Part shown: positions 20,796 through 31,739 of the stretch, one piece after another
Layout of the letters: every line of letters starts with the position of its first letter
Numbering within the stretch: position 1 is the stretch's first letter
Program-made: the position numbers and the translations under genes
Source: Siderastrea radians
Lineage: Eukaryota; Cnidaria; Anthozoa; Scleractinia; Rhizangiidae
Direction: 5' to 3'
Length of the DNA stretch: 64,000 nucleotides
NCBI GenBank assembly: GCA_964017195.1
Contig: OZ024894.1
Location: 7,619,537 to 7,683,536, forward strand
The notes under the pieces: generated by a model
What the model saw: only the letters and a program-made list of their open reading frames with translations
Told to the model about the DNA's origin: nothing
The model's database searches: none

Positions 20796-21399
20796 TTAAC
20801 CCTTACACTCCCGAATTCCCCCCCCCCCCCAAAACGCGTTTTTTTAAAAGTTAAACTGAATTTTTGGTGCTATGATCTTGAATTTACCTAAACTTTGCTA
20901 GAAAAGCACTTTTTCACACTGCAGCAACATTTGGATAAAGATGTAAAAATGTACAATATTTCACTTGGTGCATGCGCATAAGCCAAATTTGGACTCTTTT
21001 TGCTGAGCCGTTCCTTTTTTTTTTTCTTGCTCCTTTTCCTTCCGTTTTTTCGGCTTTCTTATTCTCATTACTTTCTACTCGTCATATCCTTTCTTCTGGC
21101 CGAAAAATTTTTGACGTTATCATTGGAAAACCCTGAAGAGGGGACCTTGATCAATTACAGGTGTATTGGCCTGTTTAAGCACCGATTTTGCACCAAAAAC
21201 GGATCATGTTTTTCTTTGATGAGCTCTATCAGAATGCAACCGATATTCAAAATGAACAGTCCTGTAGTAAGGTCAATCCTAGCTCTATCAGCTACTATCA
21301 CAAAAATCCACCGACGTGTTAATTGATGACGTCACAAGTGGTTCAACGACCGCGCCTCCAAAGAGCGCCTAAATGTGCGATTAGGAGTGAAAAGGTTAA
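20796..21399. mobile_element. piggyBac-like MITE (TTAA target)
   Basis: TTAA at 20796-20799 and 21396-21399. TIRs TTAACCCTTACACTCC (left) and, inverted, TTAACCTTTTCACTCC (right). It shares TGATGACGTCACAAGTGG with the 7221-7845 element in inverted orientation. No transposase frame. Confidence 0.72.
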
Positions 21400-24300
21400 G
21401 AAAGACTTAAAACTAGCAATATAACAAAACCAGAAAACTCTCACATGCGCGTAATCAAGTAATTCACCATTCGCTCATAGAACACGCGCGACTTCCCTAA
21501 ACGCGTCACTTGATGCAGGCAAAATTGGGGAAAAGATTAACAGTAACCTTCATCAAATCTTTGTCTAGTTCGCACGTCACATTATGCAGGAAAGACTGGG
21601 GAATATATACACAAGTCTCCATTTAGCGCTAAAATATGTTCGGATATTAGTCCGTGGACATTATCTGTTAGAGACGTGATCAGTTTTCCAAGGGCGAAGC
21701 TGCAGGAAAACCGACCCTTACAAATTGGCTATTTTTATACTACCAGTTGGAATTAGAAGAACAAATTTTCGTGTTTTGGTCTTCTCTGATTCACATGAAG
21801 ACGTCATATCCATTTTACAGAAAAAAAACGTATTTTGAACTAAGATTTTCTTTCAGGATACTTTTCATGTCAAAGTGCCCAGTTTTGGATATAAGGATTA
21901 ACCGGAAAGGGGGGGGGTCCCTATATAAGCTATATAGGTATGTGCCGCCCCAAATGGTAGGGTTTCTGGGACTTTTTGGTCTCAAAACGTGTATAGAGTA
22001 TGACCATTATGGTCTGAAATTGGGCATAGGGAAATTCTTGACTAAATCTCGCTGCATATTTTGCGGCAAAATGCAGCAAGATTAATTAAGTCTAGAAGTT
22101 TGTGCCTTAAAAGATGTTCAGTGTCATATAGGTGTCATAGATGATAAATAAAGCCCTAATGATATAGATAATATGTGGACCTCACTTTGACAAGATATTG
22201 GGTTCGCAAACCGAGAAAACTTTCGTGCGCTGGAACATAGCGAATTATCATAATTAGATTTACAACTTTGAATATAGCAGTTGTTGTAAACATTGACTCG
22301 GAAGGTCTTCTGAAGCCTCGAAACCTACAAATTTGTGTCCAAGTTTTCTCCGCCGATGTAGAATTTCAGGAAATGATTCGCGAGGAGCATTAACTTGGTG
22401 TACTGTATTGTGTTATGACAAGAGCGAATTTTTAAACGTCCTTCTCAAAATGAAGATAGCACGTTTCAAAGGTTAGATTTCACCTTTTTACTCTCTTAGA
22501 AGCCACTAACTTCTATCAATTTTTGAAATCGAAATTTTCGTTCTTGTCATAGCGCAAAAGAGGTTATGATTTATCACTAGGTTATATAATTCTTTAATTC
22601 GGTGCACTGTTATAGCTGAAAGATTTGACACAAAATCGCATTATCTGCAGTTAAACTTTTATGAGTTTGTAACATCAACGGTCATCTCTCAGTGAAAGGG
22701 CAATCATGATGTAATTCCATCAACCCCTAACATCCTTTGTAAATTTTAGCGGAATCGATGTTCAAAATGTAGCGAATTAAGGCTTTACAAGATAGCACCC
22801 CGTCGACAAATTTGGCTAATGAATTTATTGATGAGCCAGGGTCCTGCGCGACCTTAACCAATGTCATTGATAACAAATTTCCAGTTAAAAACATAGTAAA
22901 TAATATATTCTACATACACAACACACATTTCATTCTTATATACTTCTTTTTATTTTGACAAAGCATGTATTTCATAAACGAGCTTATAGAATATTACCAA
23001 CTTGGCAGACAAGACAGAATGGATTCAATTCAAAACTTATAATAATGCTTATCTTCAAAAAATAACGGTTGTTTTCGAAAAAAGTAGACAATTTTAAGCT
23101 AATTTCAAGTTCCTCAAAATTGACACACAGGTGCCCTAATGCTATTTTGACTTCGCAGAATTTCTCACCATTCTGCCCCTTGACAGCATTTGATAGAAAC
23201 AATTGCTTCTATTGCTGCCTGATTGGAGCATTGAGTATGGAATGTCTATATCCAAATATCATTAATTTTAAACAAATTGTTTAAGTGCAATCAAATTGTG
23301 CTCTGCTACGATACTACAATCTGTAAATTCAAGTAAGAAATATTCATTTCAACCCTGTTACATCACAGGTTTTAACTTTAATAGAATGATGACACCATAT
23401 CATGATTCACTGAAAATTTTGTCAGTATCTCTTTAAATGTCAAGATTATCTAAACTAGAGATTTCCATTGCAATCAAGCACAGAAAACAACAACTGTAAC
23501 CTATTATTAACATAAACTATAAACTAGAGTAACCAATCCAGTTCAATAAGCCAAGTTTCAATCAATGCTGCATTAGGAAATTGATGACCATTTCAATTAC
23601 ATCCCAAAGAAAATACTTGCTACTATTTTCACTTCAACGTGGGAAATAATTAGAATATGTGTCTAGCACGCAAAAAAAAATTCGCCTATGACTGCCTGAT
23701 TTGTAACGTTTCTTCTTTGGGGAATTTTTTTCCTTTGGGGGAGGGGGGATTCGTCACAAATTGTCATATCGTTACGCTAAGTGCCCAATGAATTATGCCT
23801 TACACGTAGCCTCTGAAATGAGGGTGACAGTTATAACTAGTCCATATATAGATAAATGAGTCAATATGTATGTATGGATTTATTAAAATCCGATCAAAGA
23901 CATTTGAGCGGTTGTGAAGGTAACTCGCTCTAAACAACTTTTTATCACCACAAACAAAAGTCAAAAACGTGAGTTTGAGAAGGAATTTCGCAATTTTTGC
24001 TATCTTCTCCTCTCTTCTACCTCTTCCTGGTCAAGATGATGCATGATTTTGTTGAAGTCGCTTAAGTTTCTTTAACCCTGTCTCCAAAGCTGTAGGCCTA
24101 TGATTAAGCCTTTTCTCCCTTAAGGTCGTAAAGAAATGGCCGAATTGGATTTACAAAAAGTGGCTGAAAGACATTTAAGCTATGTTATTAAGTAACTTGC
24201 TTTAAAAGGGTTGAAAGAACTAAAATGACTTTAGCGAGGTGGAAAAGGGCTTAAATTTCTTTGATCCAATTTGTTTAGTTTTACAGTTACAAACACTCAC

Positions 24301-25063
24301 TCCGTAATGGTCATTAATACGCTAAAATCTTATGAAAATTCTAAACGTCCTTTCCTTCTTGTAAAAACACCGAACATTTTCATCATATACAGTTAACACG
24401 CTCAGCACACATAGTTTACGTGCAAGTTTTTCAACTCGATAGCTTTGGCAGCTCCTGAGTCTGAGATAACATAAGAACACTTGGTTACATGATCTACTTC
24501 CCCCAAAATGAACATTTCTTGTTCAGTTGTTTTCATTCTCTCCGAGAAGCGAAAAGTTCTACAGACTTGAAACTGCGCACGCAGAATCAAGTGCGGTTTT
24601 ACACCAATCTGCAACAACGATTTTTTGCCTAGAGCAGACAAAACTTTAATTTTGTTCGAACCCCGAAAACAAGCGAATGATCCTCCATTGTGCTACATAA
24701 ACAGAACAACAAGTTACGATTGTTCTTCAAAATCCGAGAGCACAATTCCTCCATTTCAACGCTTTGCTTTAGTAAACATTGAGGCAATCTTCTCAGGCAA
24801 CATCGTGACAGAGGCAAACTGCTTAGCGACAGCAGGAAAACCGTATGCGTTTGCAAGCTATGATACTGCTGGGATTGACAAATTTTTCGCATTCTGATCG
24901 TTCTTGGTGGAAAAAGATATGTTCAACTTCCGGTTTGAATGGCCCCGTTATAAACGTGGCGCGCACGCTACGCGCCTCGTTGGCTATCTACCATCTCGTA
25001 TCCAACGCGCGCTCAAGGAATAATTGTTAAGTATACCACGAGAAAGTGTTGTGTTACTATTTT
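21400..25063. other. Gene-poor region
   Basis: About 3.6 kb of AT-rich sequence without a recognisable gene on either strand. At 21905-22075 there is a fragment with GGGGGGGGTCCCTATATAAG, GGTATGTGCCGCCCC and repeated GGTCTGAAA-like pieces that resembles the interior of the CCCGGG-end family. Open frames elsewhere are short and without known motifs. Confidence 0.45.
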
Positions 25064-25203
25064 ATACCATGCCATAGAAAATACGCTTACTAAATTTCGT
25101 CGAGAATAAAATCCCAGCGCACGATGGGAAGGTTAAGTTTAACCATCGAATATTCAACGGCTTTCCTGACTTCTGATTGGCTGTATTTTCTATGGCATGG
25201 TAT
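25064..25203. mobile_element. 140-bp foldback MITE
   Basis: The ends ATACCATGCCATAGAAAATA and the inverse complement TATTTTCTATGGCATGGTAT match perfectly over 21 bp. TA-rich flanks fit a TA target, so a Tc1/mariner-type MITE is possible. No coding capacity. Confidence 0.8.
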
Positions 25204-25224
25204 ATAGAGTAGTTTGTAATATAC

Positions 25225-25976
25225 AGTGCCGTAGCAGGGTTAAATTTATTGGGGGGGGGGGCACATCACTCGCGCCTTGGGCGCGAGGTTCTTGGAGGGT
25301 CGGGGGGCATGCTAGTCCTGGAGATTTTCAATGATGGGGTCTCTAAAATAGCATTTCTAGCTTTCTGAAAAAGTTACCAGCAATTTTAAACTGACTAAAA
25401 TCATTGATCAGAAATGTTGCTTTAGCGTTGTACTGTTCTTATTGAACGGGTTTATTTAATTCGAAGTTCCTGTTGCCTGTAAGCCAAAATGCCTTAGATG
25501 TTACTTCTAAACCAGCCTATTCTTGACGGTTTTCATTCTTTTTTGGGCATGACTCGTGATCGATTCTCACCAGATTTAATGGGTTTCTCACCCATTTAAA
25601 GCCATAGAATTTAATGCTTAATCAAATCGAAATGAACATTGGATGTTTGCAAAAATTAAGAAGCAGGAAGAGCGTCGCCGCTAACCAGACGTAACGGTCA
25701 TAATTATTGGCTCAGTTCACAAGGGTCAATCGCAAAAATCCAATCCACTTCTAGGTTTTGCTGCCAAAAGCTTTGTAGGAGTTGGAAAAGAAAATGTGCA
25801 AAACTTTTGCTGGAAAACGTTATACAAATAGCACTGGAAAACAAAATTAGGCTAACCGCAGTGTTAATTAGGCTGACCTAATCCAACACTGGTATGCTAA
25901 CATAGTTACTGTTCTACTCTTTTGTGTTAACCCATTTTTTTTTTTTTGGGGGGGGGGGCTCCCCATGCTACGGCAC
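25225..25976. mobile_element. AGTGCCGTAGCA-TIR element
   Basis: The left end AGTGCCGTAGCAGGG and the right end CCCCATGCTACGGCACT are inverted repeats, each followed inward by a G-run. 752 bp, no open frame of note. Flanks are AT-rich and I could not settle the TSD. Confidence 0.75.
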
Positions 25977-26038
25977 TATTATATCAAACACGAGAGAGAG
26001 AGAGAGTGTTTCATGTAGTATGTCAAAAAACAGGGCGA

Positions 26039-26111
26039 GTGCTTCATCACGGGTTCCCGTAGACCGAGTGCTTTTATGGTTTCGAGGTGTTTGGAACCCG
26101 TGATGAAGCAC
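26039..26111. repeat. Short hairpin
   Basis: The arms GTGCTTCATCACGGGTTCC and GGAACCCGTGATGAAGCAC are perfect inverse complements around a 35-bp loop. It could be a small MITE or the tip of one. Confidence 0.75.
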
Positions 26112-26492
26112 GAAGCCCGAGTCTTCTCAAATGAAACAATAAGAAATTATGCAGTGACATGTTTTCTCAAATCAACAATGATAAATTATGCAGTGTTACA
26201 TTATTGCCCTCCACCGAACGAACACGTTTACATGCATAGTGAGTTGTTGTTGTGCAGTTGGCGTCCGACCATGAGTGAAGAAGGGGCGTAAGGTCGCGAC
26301 GCTCTCAACAGGTATCGAAGAAATGGAAGCGTTGAGTCTAAATTGCAGGTTAAGCAAATTCGTTATGGAAGTGGCTAAGAAGACCGGTGAGAGATATCCT
26401 GCGAAGATTATTTACGGAATAGTTGTGGAAAATTGTTCGCGTCTCAGACCAAGCTTATCTTCGCACCAAATGGAGGCTATTGTTTATATGGC

Positions 26493-26568
26493 TGTATATA
26501 GTGTAGTATAGTGGTGTATAGTGTAGTATAATGGTTTATGTTGCGCTATAGCCGTGTATAGTGTAGTA
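26493..26568. repeat. Short tandem repeat of TGTATAGTGTAGTA
   Basis: Three to four copies of a 14-18 bp unit containing GTGTATAGTGTAGTA directly left of the second satellite array. Related in base composition to the satellite but not the same unit. Confidence 0.7.
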
Positions 26569-26579
26569 CTCATACTCCA

Positions 26580-27572
26580 ATTAAGTAAAGTGCTACAAGC
26601 AAGCAAAGTACTATAAGTAAGTAAACGAAAAACTCAAGAAGCAAGAAGAGTATATCAAGCACTTAAAGTATATCAAGCATGTAGAGTATTACAAGCAAGA
26701 AAAGTACATCAAGCACATAGAGTACTACAAGCAAGTAGAGTGTATCAAGCAAGAAGAGTATATCAAGCAAGTATACTATATCAAGCATGTAAAGTATTAC
26801 AAGCGAGAAAAGTACTCCACGCATGTAGAGTACTACAAGCACATAGCATACTACAAGCAAGAAAAGTACATCAAGCATGCAGAGTATTACAAGCAAGTAA
26901 AGTACATCAAGCAAGTAGAGTATATTAAGCACGTAGAGTACATCAAGCAAGTAGAGTAAATCAAGCAAGTAGAGTACATGAAGCACGTAGAGTACATCAA
27001 GCAAATAGAGTATATTAAGCACGTAGAGTACATCAAGCAAGTAGAGTACTACAAGCAAGTAAAGTACTACAAGCTAGCACACAGAGTACTAGAAGCAAGT
27101 AAAGTGCATCAAGCATGTAGAGTACTACAAACAAGAAAAGTACATTAAGCATGTAGAGTACTACAAACAAGTAGAGTACTACAAGCACATAGAGTACTAC
27201 AAGCAAGTAAAGTACGTCAAGCAAGTAGAGTATATTAAGCACGTAGAGTAGATCAAGCAAGTAGAGTACATCAAGCAAGTAGAGTACATCAAGCAAGTAG
27301 AGTATATTAAGCACGTAGAGTACATCAAGCAAGTAGAGTAAATCAAGCAAGTAGAGTACATTAAGCACGTAGAGTACATCAAGCAAGTAGAGTACATCAA
27401 GCAAGTAGAGTACATCAAGCAAGTAGAGTATATTAAGCACGTAGAGTACATCAAGCATGTAGAGTAAATCAAGCAAGTAGAGTATATCAAGCAAGTGAAC
27501 TACATCAAGCAAGTAGAGTACATCAAGCAAGTAGAGTTCTACAAGCACATAGAGTACTACAAGCAAGTAAAG
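26580..27572 (-). repeat. 18-bp satellite array 2, inverted
   Basis: About 55 copies of CATCAAGCAAGTAGAGTA, which is the reverse complement of the 13.3-16.4 kb monomer, with the same sub-variants (TATATTAAGCACGTAGAGTA, AAAGTACTACAAGC). The two arrays are about 10 kb apart and point towards each other. Long frames within it come from the 18-bp period. Confidence 0.95.
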
Positions 27573-27894
27573 TATCAATTACCGGGAAACTAATGGGTGG
27601 TGTGAAAATTTAATCGAATTAATTAATGGTTTGAAAAACTCGGAAATATAAAATATAAATGAAATCGTGACAATATTGTTGATCGAGAGATGGTTTTCCA
27701 TTAAAAGCACTGTGTGGTTATATTTCTGATGGATAGCTCGAAAATAGCTAGTCTGGGATAGGGTAGGGATTTTTGGCATCTAGTCTAGAATAGGGTTGCA
27801 AAAGCGACATGAACGTGGTCTGGTATAGGTTAAGGGTTTCAGAGTCCCAGCAGCACACTCCCATCAAAATTTTTCCGAGTACCCCCCCCCCGGG
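27573..27894. mobile_element. Remnant of a CCCGGG-end element
   Basis: The right part (about 27735-27894) has GATAGGGTAGGG and AGCAGCACACTCCC. It ends GAGTACCCCCCCCCCGGG, the inverse of the CCCGGG...GTACT terminus of 9364-9807 and 13754-14070. The left end and TSD are not seen. Sequence at 27573-27734 is unassigned. Confidence 0.6.
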
Positions 27895-28160
27895 CCTATT
27901 TCCAAACAAATGCTAAGACTCCATTTACTCACGATCGCCTATGCACGGTGGCAAAACCCTGGGGGAGAGAAACTCTTTCAGGAAGCAAACTTGTAACTTC
28001 GAAATACCTGGGAGACAACAAAGTCAAGAAAGAAACCAGGCAACTTGTGGGTGGAGAAGAAGAGGTGGTAGAGGAACTTGAGCAGAAATTTGGAATCAGA
28101 AGAGATGCTTGTTTCTATCCTGTGGGGTCCATGTTTTATGGAGTACAGTGGAACAATTAG
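27895..28160 (+). pseudogene. NAT 3' fragment 1
   Basis: The last 80 or so codons of an arylamine N-acetyltransferase copy. It starts at FQTNAKTPFTHDRLCTVAKP and runs through PWGRETLSGSKLVTSKYLGD to FYGVQWNN and TAG, open to the normal stop. The N-terminal two thirds, including the catalytic Cys, His and Asp, are missing. The left edge coincides with the end of the CCCGGG-type remnant. Not functional as an enzyme. Confidence 0.92.
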
Positions 28161-28694
28161 AGTCTGTTATATGTGCTGATCTTAACTCACACTGCAAGTG
28201 TAAACAATAGGTATGGTTACACAGGGCACTTTTACCGGGGTAAATGACCCTTTCACCACAGGAAACTGTATTTAGTGGAATGATTAGACTCTTAAATGTG
28301 CCGATTCTTGACTTAACTTGTCCATGCATTAGGAAGACTATTTTTGTAAACACTTTGCCAAACAACACTGCGTAGACCAAGACTATCATCTGCATAACCC
28401 TTCTCCTGTTTCAAAACATTAAGACCTAACTGGCAACATATTTCATGTATTCGTCTGGGACTTGTGCACTAAACTAAGATAAGTATGGCATTCCACCATA
28501 TTACAACTAATACAAAAATCTAGGAGGAAAAATAAATAGTTTCTTCTTCTTTCTTCTTGAAAATAAGTCCACCGTGAAATTTCTAATCCGAAAAAACGCC
28601 GAGACCACTAATTTTAAATTATTTCAAACCCAGAAGAGGCCTTCGCACCTCCCCGCGGAAGGAAGGGACTGGGAAGGAGAGAGGAAAATCCAAG
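28161..28694. other. NAT 3' flank then 5' flank
   Basis: 28161-28290 (GAGTCTGTTATATGTGCTGA, the ACACAGGGCACTTTTACC stretch) is a repeated NAT 3' flank, also seen at 29610-29720. 28560-28694 (AAATTTCTAATCCGAAAAAA to GGAAAATCCAAG) is a NAT 5' flank, also seen at 31560-31730 and, in part, at 45736-45846. Confidence 0.7.
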
Positions 28695-29609
28695 ATGGAG
28701 GCGAATCTTACTCCGGAAGAGGCAGAGGAATATTTAGCTCGCATTCATTATACAGGTCCCATAGAACCAACGATCGAGGCCTTGTCTAAATTACAGCAAT
28801 GCCACCTTTTATCAGTGCCATTTGAAAACCTAAGCGTGTTTGGAAAGGAAGAAATAATCCTCTCAAAAGATTGGCTCTTTGATAAGATCGTCCGACGACA
28901 TCGAGGTGGATTTTGTTATGAGCTCAACACCGTGTTTTCTTTTCTTCTCGCTTATTTCGGATTTAACTACACATTTCACGCTGCAACAGTTTACCGCCGA
29001 ATGACAGGAACGCTATCTCCTCCGTTTTCTCATCTCGTTATTGTAGTGAATATTAAAGATGAATTGTGGTTGTCTGATGTTGGATTTGCTGATGCATTCT
29101 GGACGCCTCTTCGTTTTACCCGCGGCTTTAGAGAACATCAAGAACAACAGAGTGGAACTTATCGAATTCGAAAAGACGGAGAAAACTTCATCTATGAAGA
29201 AAAAGTTAAAATAATCGTTGATGAATGTGGATTAGAAGAAATGGCCCAAGAGCAGTGTACCACCCCAGGCGATCCTAACTGGGCCTCTAGATACAAATTT
29301 GACCTCATTCCAAGAAACACTGAAGACTTCCGTAAAATGTTAATCTATCACCAAGCAGACCCTGGGGCTCCATTCACAAATGATCGCATATGCACCATGG
29401 CAAAGCCTTGGGGCAGAGTAACTCTTTCAGGAAGCAAACTTGTAACTACGACTTATCTCGGAGACAACAAAGTTAAGAAAGAAACCAGGGAACTTGTAGG
29501 TGGAGAAGAAGAAGTGGTAAAGGAACTCGAGGAGAAATTTGGAATAAGAAGAGACAATTGTTTCTATCCTGAGGAGTCCATATTTTATGGAGTAGAGTGG
29601 AACAATTAG
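28695..29609 (+). CDS. Arylamine N-acetyltransferase (NAT), copy A
   Basis: Intact single-exon gene of 304 residues. NATs transfer acetyl from acetyl-CoA to arylamines and related xenobiotics in the cytosol by a Cys-His-Asp mechanism. The triad is visible: Cys74 in RRHRGGFCYELN, His113 in PPFSHLVIVVNI and Asp128 in LSDVGF. The spacing agrees with human NAT Cys68/His107/Asp122. PFENLSVFG at residues 43-51 is another family hallmark. Length is normal (family about 270-300) with a C-terminal extension ending FYGVEWNN. The start has AAG upstream and G at +4 and is shared by the paralogues. First intact member of a local cluster; closest to copies D (51127) and the 31740 pseudogene. True substrate unknown. 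Confidence 0.95.
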   Translation: MEANLTPEEAEEYLARIHYTGPIEPTIEALSKLQQCHLLSVPFENLSVFGKEEIILSKDWLFDKIVRRHRGGFCYELNTVFSFLLAYFGFNYTFHAATVYRRMTGTLSPPFSHLVIVVNIKDELWLSDVGFADAFWTPLRFTRGFREHQEQQSGTYRIRKDGENFIYEEKVKIIVDECGLEEMAQEQCTTPGDPNWASRYKFDLIPRNTEDFRKMLIYHQADPGAPFTNDRICTMAKPWGRVTLSGSKLVTTTYLGDNKVKKETRELVGGEEEVVKELEEKFGIRRDNCFYPEESIFYGVEWNN

Positions 29610-30354
29610 AGTCTGTTATATGTGCTGATCTTAACTCACACTGCAAGTGTAAACAATAGGTGCGGTTACACGGGGCACTTTTACCAGGGTAAATGACCCT
29701 TTCACCATGGGAACTGCATTTAGTGAGTGTGACCGACATTTCCTGAGGTAAATTTCCCGTGTTAAATATCCATGGATACCTCAAAAAGATCACACAAAGC
29801 ACCCATGATGTTTAAGGTGGTAAGTTCCAATGGTGTTTTGATGCCCAAGGTACAAGAGCCAATCACAATACTCAGTTTGAAATCAACACCTAACCACAAA
29901 GTAAACATGGCTTTCCTTTGCATTCGCATTCACTCCATTGTGTGACAATATTTTTACCTTGGCAAATCACAACTCGGGTGTGACTGCTGGTTAACACGGT
30001 ATACTAAAACCCAATTGTACACTAAAACCCAAAAACCAAAACTGTACTATTAAAAACCTAAAACTAAGACCCTGGAAAGAAAAAGGGAACTGTTAGGGGG
30101 TAAAGCATCATTGCTGACAAAGCGCATTGCAAATGATGACAATAAGAATGTTTTGTTTTGTCCCAGGCAAATGAGAGGAAAAAATAGGGGACCATGTTAA
30201 GACCCTAGAAAAAAAAAAGAAATAATATGGGTCTTAGTATTAAGTGTTAGATTTTGGTGTTAGGTCTTGGGTCTTCATTTTCGGTGGTCCTAGTTTTTGC
30301 AACAACTGCTTAGCCTGTGTACAGCCGCCCGCTTGCTCTCTCTCTTTATTTTAC
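29610..30354. other. NAT 3' flank and spacer
   Basis: Starts with the shared NAT 3' flank. The block at about 30040-30354 (AAAACCTAAAACTAAGACCC, GGTAAAGCATCATTGCTGAC) recurs at 52970-53260, in both cases just before a NAT 3' fragment. Confidence 0.7.
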
Positions 30355-30572
30355 TCATGTTGGCAATACCTTGGGGGAGAGTAACTCTTTAAGGAAGCAA
30401 ACCTGTAACTACAACATATTCGGGTGACGACAAAGTCAAAAAAGAAACCAGGGAACTTGTAGGTGGAGATGAAGTAGTGGTAGAGAAACTCGAGTGGAAA
30501 TTTCGAATGAGAAGAGATGCTTGTTTCTATCCTGAGGGGTCCACGTCTTATGGAGTACGGTGAAATAATTAG
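30355..30572 (+). pseudogene. NAT 3' fragment 2
   Basis: About 70 codons from LAIPWGRVTL to the normal stop region. It has an in-frame TAA right after RVTL (CTT TAA GGA), and TGA replaces the Trp codon near the end. Like fragment 3 (53262-53476), it begins at the same codon after TTATTTTACTC. The two therefore descend from one already truncated copy. Non-functional. Confidence 0.92.
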
Positions 30573-31739
30573 ACTCTTAAATGTGCCGATTCCTGACTTA
30601 ACTTGTCCATGCATTAGGAAGACTATTTTCAGAAAACACTCTGGCAAACAACACTGCTTGGACCAAAACCATCATATTCATAACCCTTCTCCTGTTTCAA
30701 AACATATAAAACTACATGGAAACTGTCAACATATTTCGTGTATTCTTCTGGAACTTGTACACTAAACTAAGACAAGTATGGTATTCCACCATATAATTTA
30801 CAACTAATACAAAATCTAGGAGGAAAAATGTCACTGTGGTTCACCGTTGGGTTCTGCCCAATAGAAATTGCCCCCTTCATTAAGATGGGTTAGGAGAGTC
30901 CTTGGCAAAACCCAACTCTCATTCTACCCTTCGAGACACTGGTGAAAGTGTGAGTTTTCTGTAACCTGTAAACCAGCCACTTTACCTTACCAGGGAAAGG
31001 AGGTAGTGAGGATGAAGTTCCAAAGTTTTTATCTGATCAAAAATAGTCCCCCCTTGGGAGGGGGGTTAAATAATTGACAGGGAGGTGCAAATGAGGCCAA
31101 TTTTTAGTACCGAAAAACGCCCCATTAGGCTAAAACTGCACCCAGATTAAGTCCAACGGCCCAAAACTTTTTAGTTATCTAAAAAAGGTTGTTTTTTAAA
31201 TGAAACTGATGTGGTTCTTATATAGTCATTATGATTATTATTAGTACTATACGCATACATATTAGCTATCGCAATTTCATTAAACTGTATCCTGTGTATG
31301 TTTTATATTTAAATTAGTTAAGAATTCTACTGTAATGCACCCTATATAATTTTATATTTTTTTTATCTTTTGTTTATTTTATAGAGGGCCACAGGGTCAT
31401 CAGTGTTCACCACTGTCACGTGGTACCCTCTTTAAATAAAGTATTTTGATTTGATTTAATTTGATTTGGGTTCTTTGACGTAACACTGAGATCCCTGACA
31501 TACGCCTGCTTGTTATCACCCTAAAAAAATGTCCAAAATCTTTCTACCCAAAACAAGTCCACCATGAAATTTCTAATCCGACAAAAGGCCGAGATCACTT
31601 TTTCAAATTATTTCAAACCCAGAGAGGCCTTTGCAGTTTGCACCGCCCCGTCACTATATACCTGAGTATCCCCAGTGGGCAGTGTCAGGTCGCAGAGGAA
31701 GGGGACTGGGAAGAGAGAGGAGAAACCAAGGGAAGAGGC
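30573..31739. other. Spacer with NAT 5' flank
   Basis: No gene in 30573-31550, which contains a short G/C hairpin at about 31050-31068 and (TTTGATT)-like repeats at 31449-31470. 31555-31739 is a NAT 5' flank like 28560-28694, including TATATACCTGAGTATCCCC. Confidence 0.6.

Noticed and set aside
24402..25030. Frames of 60-90 codons in the gene-poor region
   Set aside because: No recognisable motif, no good splice context and overlapping frames on both strands; likely chance.
26663..27578. Long Leu/Tyr-rich minus-strand frames
   Set aside because: Same satellite in opposite orientation.
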